The notes under the pieces were generated by a model that was not told the DNA's origin, searched no databases, and saw only the letters and a list, made by a program, of their open reading frames with translations. From contig NC_065571.1 of assembly GCF_937616625.2 (NCBI RefSeq), positions 47,043,651 through 47,107,650 on the forward strand: DNA of 64,000 bases, given 5' to 3'. The position numbers and the translations under genes are program-made. Source of the DNA: Mercurialis annua. Its lineage: Eukaryota > Streptophyta > Magnoliopsida > Malpighiales > Euphorbiaceae. Position 1 is the first letter of the stretch; each line of letters starts with the position of its first letter. Below, piece by piece: positions 1-11,064 of the stretch.

Positions 1-509
1 ACACCCTATTTAGAGTTTTCAGTTTTCGTCTGTACCCCAATTGACTAAAATGACCTCTTTTTATTTAGAAAAAAATTTAAATTAGTTCTTCATATACGAA
101 TTTATTTATTTTTTTCAAATAGAAAAAGTAATGATACAATCTCTCTATTTAGTTGGTTTTAATAATTTTATCATTAAATTAATTAAATTATCAATTTTTT
201 TTATTTTGGGGTACAGATGAAAACTGAAAACCCTAAATAGGGTGCAATTGAGAATTCTCCTAACTAGTGGTGGAATTGAAAAAAAAGTGTAAAAATAGGG
301 GAGTTTTCAGTATTTTTGTCTTATTTATTTTTTATGAATAAATTGTTTTTAAGTGTTAATTTAATTTTATAACTATGTGTCCACTAATATTCCTAGAATC
401 GTATAACTGTACACATATGTTGTTATTTTGGCTTAATTACTTAAAAACCACTCACCTTGAACTTTTTTTTCGTTTATACCCTGACCTAGAAAAAAAATTC
501 ATTTATAGT
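1..509. repeat. Direct duplicate block, copy 1
   Basis: Nearly identical to 1095-1597. It holds a MITE with inverted ends (1-244, left edge at the window start) and, from 430, the left arm of a second MITE preceded by the sequence ttgttatttt. That sequence is the TSD of the complete copy at 1522-1902, so the block was duplicated after the MITE had inserted. The similarity stops near 509, where minisatellite sequence begins. Confidence 0.85.
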
Positions 510-830
510 GTATTTCTGCCGTTTTTAGTACATTTATAGTGCATTTACAGTGTTTTTAGTGTATTTGCAGTGTTTATGGTGTATTTGCAGTGTTTATAGT
601 GTATTTGTATTGTTTCATGGTGTAAACCACAAAAAACACTACAAAATGCCATAAATACACTATTTATACACTATATATACACGACTTATACACTACTTAT
701 ACACTAATCTTACACTATATAAACACCATAAAAACACTATATATACTACTGTTACACTATAAAAAAAATTCCAGAAAAAATCTATAAAAAATAAAAATTA
801 ACACTATATATACATTAATCTTACAATATC
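510..830. repeat. Minisatellite, GTGTATTTGCAGTGTTTATG type
   Basis: Degenerate tandem copies of a roughly 20-bp unit with the consensus GTGTATTTGCAGTGTTTATG, best preserved at 530-640. They grade into 'tatacactat' type repeats to about 760. The same unit occurs in reverse complement at 3055-3260. Confidence 0.7.
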
Positions 831-1094
831 TAAAAAAACTGTCAGTCGGTTCGGTCGACCGAACCGAAAACCAAAATTGAAAACCGAAAAAAAGATATTT
901 TTGAAATTAAAAAATAAAAAGTATTTCTCGTAAATAAAAAGGTAAAAAAGAAAAATCAAAACTTGGCAGATAAAAATATAAATAAGTTGTCAAATTATAT
1001 ATTTCAGGAAACTACCACAAATTAATAAGCAATTTAGAATAAATACATATATTAAAAATTTAATAAATCTATGAAAAAATAGTAATTTTCAATC

Positions 1095-1338
1095 ACACCC
1101 TATTTAGAGTTTTCAGTTTTCGTCTGTACCCCAATTGACTAAAATGACCTCTTTTTATTTAGAAAAAAATTTAAATTAGTTCTTCATATACTAATTTATT
1201 TATTTTTTTCAAATAGAAAAAGTAATGATACAATCCCTCTATTTAGTTGGTTTTAATAATTTTATCATTAAATTAATTAACTATCAATTTTTTTTATTTT
1301 GGGGTACAGATGAAAACTGAAAATCCTAAATAGGGTGC
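1095..1338. mobile_element. MITE with long inverted ends (complete copy)
   Basis: The left end ACACCCTATTTAGAGTTTTC matches the reverse complement of the right end (to 1338), giving arms of about 38 bp, and the interior is AT-rich. The same element fills 1-244. I could not define a TSD, so the superfamily is open. Confidence 0.7.
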
Positions 1339-1521
1339 AATTGAGAATTCTCCTAACTAGTGGTGGAATTGAAAAAAAGTTTAAAAATAGGAGAGTTTTC
1401 AGTATTTTTGTCTTATTTATTTTTTATGAATAAATTGTTTTTAAGTGTTAATTTAATTTTATAACTATGTGTCCACTAATATTCCTAGAATCGTATAACT
1501 GTACACATATGTTGTTATTTT

Positions 1522-1902
1522 GGCTTAATTACTTAAAAACCACTCACCTTGAACTTTTTTTCGTTTATACCTTGACCTAGAAAAAAATTCATTTATACCC
1601 TGACGTATGTATATATGTTTCACCTCTACCCCGAGACACTAAATTAACCTCTTTTCATTAAAAAAAAAGTTTAAAATAGTTCTTCATTTTTAACCTAAAC
1701 TAATTAGAGTTTAATAAAAAATGAATTTTTCTCTAAATGAAGGACTATTTTAAACTTTTTTTAAATGAAAAGAGGTTAATTTAGTGCCTCGGGGTAGAGG
1801 TGAAACATAAACACATACGTCAGGGTATAAATGAATTTTTTTCTAAGTCAGGGTATAAACGAAAAAAAAGTTCAAGATGGATGATTTTTAAGTAATTAAG
1901 CC
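1522..1902. mobile_element. Mutator-like MITE, 381 bp, 10-bp TSD
   Basis: Starts GGCTTAATTACTTAAAAA and ends with its reverse complement; the two halves fold back over most of the length. It is flanked by a perfect 10-bp TSD, ttgttatttt, at 1512-1521 and 1903-1912. Long inverted arms with a 9-11 bp TSD point to a MULE-derived MITE. No coding potential. Confidence 0.85.
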
Positions 1903-1912
1903 TTGTTATTTT

Positions 1913-2311
1913 ATTCTAAACTATGGCTATTTGTTTCCGTTGTCTTTTGAAATTGAATCATATATAATTTTTATAATTGTTACTTTATATTAAGTTATTA
2001 TTTGATAAAATTACATTTTATTACGTGATAATATTTTAGTTTATGGATATTTTTTAGCTATTTGATAGTTTTTTTTATCCGAGACAAACCTACTTTATGT
2101 TAGTTGTTAGCGGATATTAGTGAGAATTAATATATAATTTTTAAAAATTAAACAGGCAAACCACAGCATGAGGAGAGGCATGATCGAGTTCATGACCTCT
2201 CCATATACAGCCGAGTGACTTGGCCAACAAACCAAACCCTCAAGTTATTTGATAGTTTAATTTGTTTTCATAGAAATATCACTCAAAAAAGAGTAAAACA
2301 AATAAAATTTG
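1913..2311. other. AT-rich intergenic, weak SINE-like trace
   Basis: No gene seen. Around 2150-2240 there is a less AT-rich patch whose reverse complement has a B-box-like 'gaactcgatc' and could be an old antisense tRNA-derived SINE, but ends and poly(A) are unclear. Confidence 0.3.
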
Positions 2312-2594
2312 AATTATAATATAAATAGCTGGTAATTTTAATTAATTAATTTATTTTATAATACAGATGTAGAAGAAGTCGATAAAATTTATGAAACTTT
2401 AAAAATTGGCTATTAATCAGCTATAGCACTAGCCCTTTATCACTAGACCTCCTGAATTTTAAAATCGGCAGCTAAAAATTATAATATAAATAACTGGTAA
2501 TTTTAATTTATTTATTTATTCTAGATACAGATATAGAAGAAGTCGATAAAATTTATGACACTTCAAAAATTGACTATTAATCAGCTATAGTACT
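2312..2594. repeat. Tandem duplication, 165-bp offset
   Basis: 2312-2430 and 2477-2594 are diverged direct copies sharing, for example, gaagtcgataaaatttatga and tattaatcagctatag. No ORF lies in either copy. Confidence 0.75.
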
Positions 2595-2960
2595 CCAACT
2601 TAGGACCCATTATCACTAAATCTCATGAACTATAAAATCGGCCGCTAAACCCCCTAAATTTTATCTAATGATCAACTAAACCTCTTTTACCTCAAAACCA
2701 CCCCAAAAACCGCCCCATGCCCCTTATTATTTCAAAAGTGTCAAAATATCTTTAAAGTAAAAAAAAAAAAACCAAACCAACCCAATTTAATCAAATCTAA
2801 AGTCACTCACCCAACTAAATCAAACATAATTCATCCATCTAACCAAATCATACCTAAATTTTCAATCCATCCAATTAAATCAGACCACTCAACCGGAAAC
2901 CACCACCCATCGCTTCCATTTTTTTCGGCCATCACAGGAAAAAATATTGTCCAAAAACTA
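2595..2960. repeat. Dispersed repeat, inverted relative to 42165-42560
   Basis: Stepwise similarity to the reverse complement of 42165-42560: 'taaatctcatgaac', the 'ccaccccaaaaaccgcccc' stretch, then repeated 'aaccaaatca / caaatc' text ending in a ggccatcac/ggtggccg segment. Probably two old copies of one non-coding element. Confidence 0.5.
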
Positions 2961-3054
2961 AATAAATAATTTTCTTTTAAATTAGATATGATGAACAGAC
3001 CCACCGTGGTGGGTTTGTTAACTGGAGAACAGACTAACTCCGTTGGGTGTATCT

Positions 3055-3260
3055 ATGGTGTTTTTGTAGTGCCATTATTATATATACCATAAAAACACTT
3101 CAGATACACCATAAACACTGCAAATATACCTTAAACACTGCAAATGCACCATAGATATACTAGAAAAATGGCAAACGTACACCAAAACATAGATACACCG
3201 AAAACACCATAAATACATTAAATATACACCAAAAATACACTATAACGTAAATACATTATA
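3055..3260. repeat. Minisatellite, reverse orientation of 510-640
   Basis: Degenerate copies of CATAAACACTGCAAATACAC, the reverse complement of the unit at 510-640. Non-coding. Confidence 0.65.
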
Positions 3261-4122
3261 AAAACACTGCAACTATATCATAAATCAATTCGTTCTTTAC
3301 AAAATCAGTAGCATTAAAATATATAAATAATTCTAGGAATAAGAGAAAGACAAATAATTATATGAATAATAGAACAATTTTATAAATAAAATAGTCATAG
3401 ATCTACAATAATTTATTTATAAAATATTTAAATCATCATACAAAATTTAGAAAATTACAAAAAAATTAAAAACGATGTCGAAAAATCCATAGTGCGAACG
3501 GAAGAAACGATAGGAAAAGCGCAAAAGAAAGAGACGAATAGAAAAGTGACTGGAAGATACAAAAAAACCCATCGAAAGTAGACGAACGATATCGTGAACT
3601 GAAAAGCGAACGAAAGAGACGAATAGAAAAGCAATCGGAACAGACAAACGGAAAAAAATAAGAAAAGAAGAGAAAATTTTGAGAGAAAGAGAGAGTAAAG
3701 AGCGTGTGTCTATGTAAAATTTTAACCTAAAATCAGATAAGACTACTATATATTGTAGGTTTTTTTGTAAATATGTTTGTTATTAGTGTAGAGTAGAAAA
3801 TTATAAAAAAATGGAAAAATATATTGTAAATGTTTTTCGAAATGACGTATTTTAAAGATAATTCCTTAGTTTTATTCTTATAATTTAAGATAAAATGTCT
3901 GTTTTTTTAATATGTGCAATTTTGGTTCAAAAGATAGCTAAAAAAAGCGGATTATGCACTCTAAAAATTAACTAATGCATGTGGTGTAATTTTTATAATA
4001 TTTTTTTAGTACTCATTCCATTCCAAATTGATAGATATTATTTTAAATGTTTTATTCAAATTATAAACAATCATTTATTATTTAAATAATTAAATGATAC
4101 ATATACTGTCATTAATTATAGT
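3261..4122. other. AT-rich intergenic
   Basis: No supported gene. A 66-codon minus-strand open frame at 3447-3647 is low-complexity (F/S/R-rich) and looks like chance. 'tactcattccattcc' near 4010 resembles a damaged Stowaway end, but no partner end was found. Confidence 0.4.
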
Positions 4123-4131
4123 ATATTATTA

Positions 4132-4502
4132 AGGTCTAATGAACAAAAAGAACATCCACTTTTTAGCCCTTTTCAATTTCATTCCGACGTTGTAATTTCA
4201 TCAATTGCACCCAAATTTACACTTTTGTGTTTTAATTCAACCCTCAAAATCAAATTAGACTCTTTTCCACTCAGATTTTTTTTTTTATAAAAACCTTATA
4301 AAATACTTATTTGAACTCTTTTTCACTAAAAAAATTAAAATAAACGACTTTTTAAACTTTTTTCCGTATGAAAAAGAGATCAATTTAATATTTAAGGGTG
4401 GAATTGAAGCACAAAGGTGTGAATTTGGTTACTATTGACTAAATTGCAATGTCAGGAATAAATTTAAAAGGAGTTAAAAAACAAATTTTTTTGTCAATAG
4501 AC
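4132..4502. mobile_element. Mutator-like fold-back MITE, 371 bp, 9-bp TSD
   Basis: Left arm starts aggtctaatgaacaaaaa, right arm ends ttgtcaatagac, and the arms pair over about 150 bp. The 9-bp TSD atattatta is perfect (4123-4131 and 4503-4511). The right arm is related to the end at 33060-33115 and, more distantly, to 33830-34506, so this is one family of fold-back elements. Confidence 0.75.
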
Positions 4503-4511
4503 ATATTATTA

Positions 4512-4966
4512 TAGTGAGAAACTTCACTTTTTTTTTCTATTAGTAAATATTTGAATGAAGGATAATTTATTGTTATTCGCTAATTAAAAAGTATAATTCA
4601 ACTAAAATTAATATTCCTAATACCAGATGGATTATTTATTCATTATAAATATTCTACTTTATTCATCTTGTAGAATACTTAAAACCAAAAGGACTAAATA
4701 AATAATATAAATATTTATGTGGATAAAGTGAAAAGGGGTGTGGGTGATATGAGGAATATAAGTTAATGTTAATCCTTTTGAGTTACTTTTTAAGTTACTT
4801 ATTGTAGAAAATTAAACATTTTGTAGATTTTTTTCTAAAATAATATATACTAGAGATGTTCACTATTTAGTGATTCTCTGCCGATTTTGTACTATTTTTG
4901 ATTATTAGTATATGACTCGATTTTTTCATCCGTGGATATACGCTTTAATTCAAACCATATTATTTA
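4512..4966. other. AT-rich intergenic
   Basis: No gene, repeat structure or RNA recognised. Confidence 0.4.
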
Positions 4967-4975
4967 TTTATTTTA

Positions 4976-5261
4976 GGCCAAACCTATCTAGAGGCCCTTG
5001 TACTATATCATTTTTGTTCGAAAAGCCCTTGTACTATTTTTTTGTTCTTCAGGTCCTTGTACTTGGCAAAATTCCGATTTTCAGGTCCTTTTGAGGGACT
5101 GGAGGAACAAAAAAATTGTAAGTAGAGAGATTGGAGAAAACTAAAAAAGGACCTGAAAATTAAAAATTATGTAAGTAGAGGGACCTGAAGAATAAAAATA
5201 TAGTACAAGAGCTTTTTAAACAAAAATGATATTGTATAAGGGCCTCTGGATGGGTTTAGCC
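4976..5261. mobile_element. Mutator-like MITE, 286 bp (twin of 26498-26783)
   Basis: Starts GGCCAAACC, ends GGTTTAGCC, with long pairing arms (gaggcccttgtactatatca and its complement). Perfect 9-bp TSD tttatttta at 4967-4975 and 5262-5270. A second copy of exactly 286 bp in the same orientation lies at 26498-26783 with its own perfect TSD. The 60-codon open frame across it is only the MITE arm. Confidence 0.9.
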
Positions 5262-5561
5262 TTTATTTTACAACATTGTTGTTTGTTTATCAAATTCATA
5301 ATTAAATATCTATCAAATGGTTTTCATTCCGCTGCCCATACCAATCCGATCATGGACATATCACAATAATTGGTATCCTAGTTTCAAAAATTGGTATCAA
5401 TGTTACAATAAAAATACTTAATATCAAAATTAGAATATAATTGATGGTATATTGTCATAAATGAAATTAATTGGAATTTAAAAAAGAAAATTGATTGGCT
5501 AAAATTGCACTTATTGAAAGTTGGTTAAAATTAGTATTTTTTTAAAAAATTAATTAGAATT

Positions 5562-5671
5562 ACCAACAAGTTGTAGCTCTAATGGTATAAGCGTCGGACA
5601 GTAAATTGTCAAGGTCGTGGGTTCAATTCCTCCCACAAACGCTCCCCTCCCCCAATTATCAAAAAAAAAAA
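5562..5671 (+). mobile_element. tRNA-derived SINE with poly(A) and TSD
   Basis: A 110-bp tRNA-like unit with an A-box-like region (tagctctaatggtataag) and a B-box (ggttcaattcc), then CT-rich sequence, caattatc and a run of A. A 10-bp TSD, aattagaatt, lies at 5552-5561 and 5672-5681. The same SINE occurs in antisense in the 574-bp tandem units and, more decayed, near 55.2 and 59.2 kb. Confidence 0.8.
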
Positions 5672-5956
5672 AATTAGAATTGATGTTACCCAGTCTTTTT
5701 TGTTATTTTTAAAACATCAAACTTATTTTTAATGTATTTCTTTTATTGTATGCTAATCTGAAAATGTTGCCTAATTAGTAAATTTTGCGGTAAACGCGTT
5801 GACGATATTTATTCGTCTGCAAAACTAAACTTGAGGCATGAAATCCATTTAAATTAATATTTATTTGTCAGCAAAACTAATATTTGGATGCCATTTCTTC
5901 AAATGAGAAGATATATATCAGGATGCCATTTAAATTAATATTTGTTGCCTTTCTTC

Positions 5957-6068
5957 CTTTTTTTTTTTTTGATAATTGGGGAAGGAGAGTGTTTGTGGGA
6001 GAAATTAAACCCACGACCTTGACATTTTACGTCTAGCGCTTATACTATTTAAATTATAGCTCGTTGGT
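5957..6068 (-). mobile_element. Antisense SINE in tandem unit 1
   Basis: Reverse complement reads as the SINE of 5562-5671: box-B-like gggtttaatttctcccac, then ccccaattatc and the poly(A), which appears here as poly(T). Confidence 0.75.
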
Positions 6069-6531
6069 TACTATACATAATTGGATAAACTCTTTGCGTC
6101 TATTTTCTTGCTTACTGTATACATTTTTATTAGTTTAAATTTAATAGATACTGATGGATATAAATCAACCATATCAAAATAACTAAAATTGGAGTCAGGT
6201 CAATAAAAAACCAAGAGGCCTAACCGTTCCATACAAAGAACAGAGCTAGTACACAGACATACCGACTCAGACGTAACTAATAATATTGAATAACGCAGAA
6301 GTAGGGATTACGATAAGATCATAACTCTTAAAAATATATTTATTTAAAATAATAATTATATTCTGGGAGTAAAGTGAGAAAGTGATAGTTTGTTCTTTAA
6401 TTTATAAGTTACTAGTGGCGCTTTACGTGTTTCACACGTGACTCGTAGTATGACTCGTCAAATTATCAAATTATATTTAAAATAGTAGTTAATCAGGATG
6501 CCATTTAAATTAATATTTGTTGCCTTTCTTC

Positions 6532-6642
6532 CTTTTTTTTTTTTGATAATTGGGGAAGGAGAGTGTTTGTGGGAGAAATTAAACCCACGACCTTGACATT
6601 TTACGTCTAGCGCTTATACTATTTAAATTATAGCTCGTTGGT
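6532..6642 (-). mobile_element. Antisense SINE in tandem unit 2
   Basis: Same SINE as in unit 1, copied by the tandem event rather than by a new insertion. Confidence 0.75.
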
Positions 6643-7106
6643 TACTATACATAATTGGATAAACTCTTTGCGTCTATTTTCTTGCTTACTGTATACATTT
6701 TTATTAGTTTAAATTTAATAGATACTGATGGATATAAATCAACCATATCAAAATAACTAAAATTGGAGTCAGGTCAATAAAAAACCAAGAGGCCTAACCG
6801 TTCCATACAAAGAACAGAGCTAGTACACAGACATACCGACTCAGGCGTAACTAATAATATTGAATAACGCAGAAGTAGGGATTACGATAAGATCATAACT
6901 CTTAAAAATATATTTATTTAAAATAATAATTATATTCTGGGAGTAAAGTGAGAAAGTGATAGTTTGTTTTTTAATTTATAAGTTACTAGTGGCGCTTTAC
7001 GTGTTTCACACGTGACTCGTAGTATGACTCGTCAAATTATCAAATTATATTTAAAATAGTAGTTAATCAGGATGCCATTTAAATTAATATTTGTTGCCTT
7101 TCTTCC

Positions 7107-7216
7107 TTTTTTTTTTTTGATAATTGGGGAAGGAGAGTGTTTGTGGGAGAAATTAAACCCACGACCTTGACATTTTACGTCTAGCGCTTATACTATTTAA
7201 ATTATAGCTCGTTGGT
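7107..7216 (-). mobile_element. Antisense SINE in tandem unit 3
   Basis: Same SINE as in units 1 and 2. Confidence 0.75.
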
Positions 7217-7643
7217 TACTATACATAATTGGATAAACTCTTTGCGTCTATTTTCTTGCTTACTGTATACATTTTTATTAGTTTAAATTTAATAGATACT
7301 GATGGATATAAATCAACCATATCAAAATAACTAAAATTGGAGTCAGGTCAATAAAAAACCAAGAGGCCTAACCGTTCCATACAAAGAACAGAGCTAGTAC
7401 ACAGACATACCGACTCAGGCGTAACTAATAATATTGAATAACGCAGAAGTAGGGATTACGATAAGATCATAACTCTTAAAAATATATTTATTTAAAATAA
7501 TAATTATATTCTGGGAGTAAAGTGAGAAAGTGATAGTTTGTTCTTTAATTTATAAGTTACTAGTGGCGCTTTACGTGTTTCACACGTGACTCGTAGTATG
7601 ACTCGTCAAATTATCAAATTATATTTAAAATAGTAGTTAATTA

Positions 7644-8032
7644 GGAATAGTTTATTTTATTTAATATTTTAAATAATTTATTAATAGTTTAATATTTTTA
7701 ATTGCAAAGAATTTATTTTTTAATGGAATTGGGTTTTTTTGCTGGCAATAAAAGTACCGTTGATAAAAAAAATTAATGTTATAGCTGACTATTATTTATG
7801 CAGGTATAAATATATTTTTCAAAGTTCGATTGTTGTTCAGATTTAGAAGTGTTATCTGAGTTTAATTAAGAATTATGTGTCCGAAAATCATTTTAAGTTG
7901 AAGTTAAGATATATTTGTTTATTATAAAATTAATAGACCAGATTATCACGATTTAATTAAATTTGTTATTTTGATTATTGCAAATATAAAAAATATATTA
8001 TTTTATTTAAATTATAAAACTCATGTAAGCTG
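7644..8032. other. AT-rich intergenic
   Basis: Nothing recognised. Confidence 0.4.
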
Positions 8033-8041
8033 TAATTAAAA

Positions 8042-8359
8042 GGCTTAAATGCTCCAAAAATCACGAACTATCGCGTGTTTTTGGTATTTAACACGAACTT
8101 TTAATTTTGGCATAGAAATACACAAACTTTCAAATTTTTGCAATAATAACATGGACACCATTTCGGACATAAAACGACGTCGTTTTGGCCATAAAACGGT
8201 GCCGCTTTGGACCTAAAACGACGCCGTTTTTAAAAAAAAATTCACACTTGGTCTTAATTGCAAAAAGTTGAAAGTTCATGTATTTTTAAGCCAAAATTAA
8301 AAGTTCGTGTTAAATACCAAAAACACGCGATAGTTCATGATTTTTCATGCATTTAAGCC
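8042..8359. mobile_element. Mutator-like MITE, 318 bp, 9-bp TSD
   Basis: Starts GGCTTAAATG and ends CATTTAAGCC; arms of about 75 bp pair (for example cgaactatcgcgtgtttttg). Perfect TSD taattaaaa at 8033-8041 and 8360-8368. The loop holds repeats of an 'aaaacgacgccgttt' motif (8171-8226), a CG-containing short palindrome. Termini resemble those of the MITE at 1522-1902. Confidence 0.88.
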
Positions 8360-8368
8360 TAATTAAAA

Positions 8369-8632
8369 TGAAAAGAAATTAAAATATATTTATTTTTGTT
8401 GTCAATTGAAAAAATAGTATAGTTATGTAAAGTAGTAGTATTGACTTTTGAAAATAATAAAATACATGATGTATTTTTCTTAAATAATCGTAATAAATAT
8501 ATGTAGTTTGATTTGTATGGATTTCATGCTGGCCAAACATTAACAGAAAACACTTAACTAGTAAAATACTGAATTGTTGTATCCTTATCAAAGTTTAAAT
8601 TTAATTTTCTGTAGTAGATAATATTTGCAACA
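8369..8632. other. AT-rich intergenic
   Basis: No gene supported; a 70-codon minus-strand frame looks like chance. Confidence 0.35.
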
Positions 8633-8637
8633 ATTAC

Positions 8638-9237
8638 TAATGGTGTCTGCCTTCTGATCTGGTGGATAAACCTGAAAAACAGTATATATAGCTAACTGGA
8701 CGGTGGTTGTCCGATTAACTCTCCGATACTAAAGTCAGTGTTGAGATTTGAGCAGCGTTTTGAGAATATGAATATAGTTAGGCATACCTCATGCTCCTTT
8801 TATAATAGATGATTCCATACCTAGTAGATTTATAGTAAGAAAGTGAATTCTATTTTGTAGGGTTTGACCCTGATTAGGAGTGTCCTTCCTTATTCAGACA
8901 GAAGTCTTATTTAAGAACATCTTCCTAAATAGTCTCGTTTTCCTAAGTTGGAGTTATCTTCCTAAATTGGAGTTGGTATCCAAATAGGAAAGGTATTTCG
9001 AGATTGTATAGTAGATCTAACTATATATCCGAATCCCAGGGTCGACGCGCTTTATCCGAGTCCTCAGGGATTCAGTCTTTATCTTGTTGGATGATGTATT
9101 CCAGTTGAGGCGGATTCTGCGAATTTGGCCGCTGGTTTATCTTGATTCAACTCTTTGGTCGGGAGTCTTTGTCGTCTGAGAATAGATCTCCTGCGACTCG
9201 TCTCCATTATAAGTAGAATATGATTCGGTATCCATCA
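8638..9237 (-). repeat. Left (3') LTR of Tat-like element 1
   Basis: 600 bp, ending tccatca at 9237. Homologous to 24393-24776 and to the interrupted LTR at 35822-37881. The right LTR lacks about 216 bp present here (after the gctaact region). Confidence 0.88.
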
Positions 9238-9772
9238 ATAGCCCCCCGCAAGTGAGCTAATGTCATGGTATTTATGCCTTGTAATATATTAGCACCATTT
9301 GAGGGGAGTCGTTTTATATTCCGGCGCTCCTCTTTGCTTCTTGAGCAAGTTTTCCATTTTTCTCCTTTTTGGCCATATGTCGACCGTGTATCCGTTATTT
9401 TCTGAAGCTACGACAGGTGTCCATTCGTTTTGTCTTCCTTTGTATTTAAACTGTTGTATTCGTTTCATTTTTCATTTCTTACTCTTCCTTATTCAAAACT
9501 TACTCTTCCTCATTCAAAGGTAGCTTTGCCTTTATTTCCATCTTTGATCCTTAGTTCTCGCATTTGATTTTTCAGGTAATCTTCATAGTAACTTTGAGTT
9601 TTTTCCATTACCCTTTGTCTTTATTTTGAACTGCAACCTTGTTTGTTATCCCAGTTTTAAGTTTTCTGAGTTTTTGTTCTTCGTCTTCTTTATTTTTGGG
9701 TAACTTTCTTTCTTTGACCTGTTTTTTTCATCCATCTTCTGTAATTTCCGGTTCGTGCTGTGTTGTTCCAAA

Positions 9773-10531
9773 ATGGCGGATAGAAGAGCAAAAACTGAGT
9801 ATGCTGCTATGAGTATTGCTGATTCGTACCTTTATGAGGACGAAGTCCTAGACATTTACTTTAAATATAATTTCCCATTTGACTATAGAGTGAAATTTCC
9901 GGGTTCTTTCAAACCTGTTATAGGGTCTCCAGGTTCGTCCTGTAGGGCGATTGTTTTTGAAGAACAATTCGCTGCTGGTTTTAGGTTCCCGTTGGATCCT
10001 TTCTTAGTGGAAGAGTATAGGAATTTAGGAATCGCCTTAGGACAGCTCTATCCCGGTACCATTAAGGCTATTCTTGCTTTCGTAGAAGCGTGTAGGCTTC
10101 GGGGTCAATCCCCTTCCCTCAATGTCTTTTATCACTTCGTCGATTTGAAGAAGTGTGACGGTTGTTTTGTTTTTGCCATTGGTAGGAAAGGCCAATCCTA
10201 TATTTATTTACCATGTTTAGATAATGGTTGGCGGAGACGTTTCTTCATAGTTTATCACAATTTTTCCTTTCTTCATTTTCCGAACGGTTTCTCCATTTAC
10301 CGCATTCACAATTATCTGTCGCCTCTGAGTTTGTCCAAGTCGATTCTTGCCTTTGATTTGTCTTTTCATAGCATTTTCCAACGTCCTAATTTAGATGTTC
10401 TGTTGAGCAATCACGTTTTCCGATGGCTTCCTTTGGAAGATCCTTCAAAGGGTTTGGCGAATCTCCATTATGAGTTTATAGAAGGTATTTTTTTTTTCTT
10501 ACTTTGTTCTTTTTTCTTATTCTTTTTGTAG
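9773..10531 (+). CDS. Antisense additional ORF, N-terminal part (Transposase_28-like)
   Basis: Plus-strand frame opposite to gag. The likely start is the ATG at 9773 (MADRRAKTEYAAM), because the second copy begins with the matching MRVEFAAM. The central part (FPFDYRV, GSFKPV, SPGSSCRAIVFEEQFAAG, GTIKAILAFVEACRLRGQSPS) resembles the plant 'putative gypsy type transposon' domain I know as Transposase_28. The function of that domain is not established. The last residues (IFFFLLCSFFLFFL) look like a translated intron starting at the GT at 10485. Plant Tat-lineage elements are known to carry extra ORFs, some antisense between pol and the 3' LTR, which fits this place. Confidence 0.65.
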   Translation: MADRRAKTEYAAMSIADSYLYEDEVLDIYFKYNFPFDYRVKFPGSFKPVIGSPGSSCRAIVFEEQFAAGFRFPLDPFLVEEYRNLGIALGQLYPGTIKAILAFVEACRLRGQSPSLNVFYHFVDLKKCDGCFVFAIGRKGQSYIYLPCLDNGWRRRFFIVYHNFSFLHFPNGFSIYRIHNYLSPLSLSKSILAFDLSFHSIFQRPNLDVLLSNHVFRWLPLEDPSKGLANLHYEFIEGIFFFLLCSFFLFFL

Positions 10532-10532
10532 G

Positions 10533-10820
10533 ATGTCTTCTTCTTCTGACAATCTCCTTTTCGGTTTCAAAATTGATTTAAATGTTCCTATGGATGGGGC
10601 AGCGTCCGAGGTTGAAGCTGCAATTCCTGAGGCCGAAGCTCAAGTGGATGTGATTCCTGCTGAGGCTATTATGCCGGCAGGTGGTGAAGTGGTTGTTATA
10701 GCTGACGAACCTATTGATGACGAACCAGATGAGGTTGCCAGTCCTATACCCCCCTTAGCTCCAGTAGTGTCACCGAAAGTGGTTGATGTTGTTGATCTTG
10801 ATGCCTTACAAGAGGGGTAG
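10533..10820 (+). CDS. Antisense additional ORF, acidic middle segment
   Basis: Frame of 95 codons starting MSSSSDNLLFGFKIDLNVPM, then a run rich in E, A, V, P and D. The second copy has the matching MSSSFDDM...KVDISVPMGE at about 39160-39408, so the segment is conserved in both elements and is probably an exon or linker of the same protein. The join to the upstream exon is not in frame with the simplest splice I can draw, so the boundary is uncertain. Confidence 0.5.
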   Translation: MSSSSDNLLFGFKIDLNVPMDGAASEVEAAIPEAEAQVDVIPAEAIMPAGGEVVVIADEPIDDEPDEVASPIPPLAPVVSPKVVDVVDLDALQEG

Positions 10821-11064
10821 GATTCGGAGGCGAATCCCACTTATGTCGTTTTGCCATCGCGGAAGAGGCAGCGAGTAGAGGATGAATTATCTCCTGGGGA
10901 TAGGGGTGTGCATCGGTCGGTTCGGTTACCGAACCGACCCTTTCCACCAAAACCGATAAGTTTTTTGGTCCTTAAAAAACCGAACTGAAATAGGGCAGAA
11001 AATTCGGTTCGGTTCGGTCGGTAACCAATATATATAACTTAGTGTGAAATTGTATCAGAAAGGA

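Larger units (their letters stand above)
5921..7643. repeat. 574-bp tandem triplication
   Basis: Three head-to-tail, nearly identical units: 5921-6495, 6496-7069 and 7070-7643, each starting ggatgccatttaaatt. Differences by eye are a handful of substitutions (for example cagacgtaac versus caggcgtaac) and poly-T length. Each unit holds an antisense SINE followed by a segment also present in inverse at about 26010-26430. No ORF is conserved across the units. Confidence 0.95.

Noticed and set aside
3447..3647. 66-codon minus-strand open frame
   Set aside because: Low-complexity F/S/R/L composition, no motif, beside simple repeats; chance frame.
5921..7643. CRISPR-like array
   Set aside because: Three long adjacent units with no spacers in a plant genome; a tandem duplication.
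8379..8591. 70-codon minus-strand open frame
   Set aside because: I/Y/F/L-rich chance frame in AT-rich DNA.
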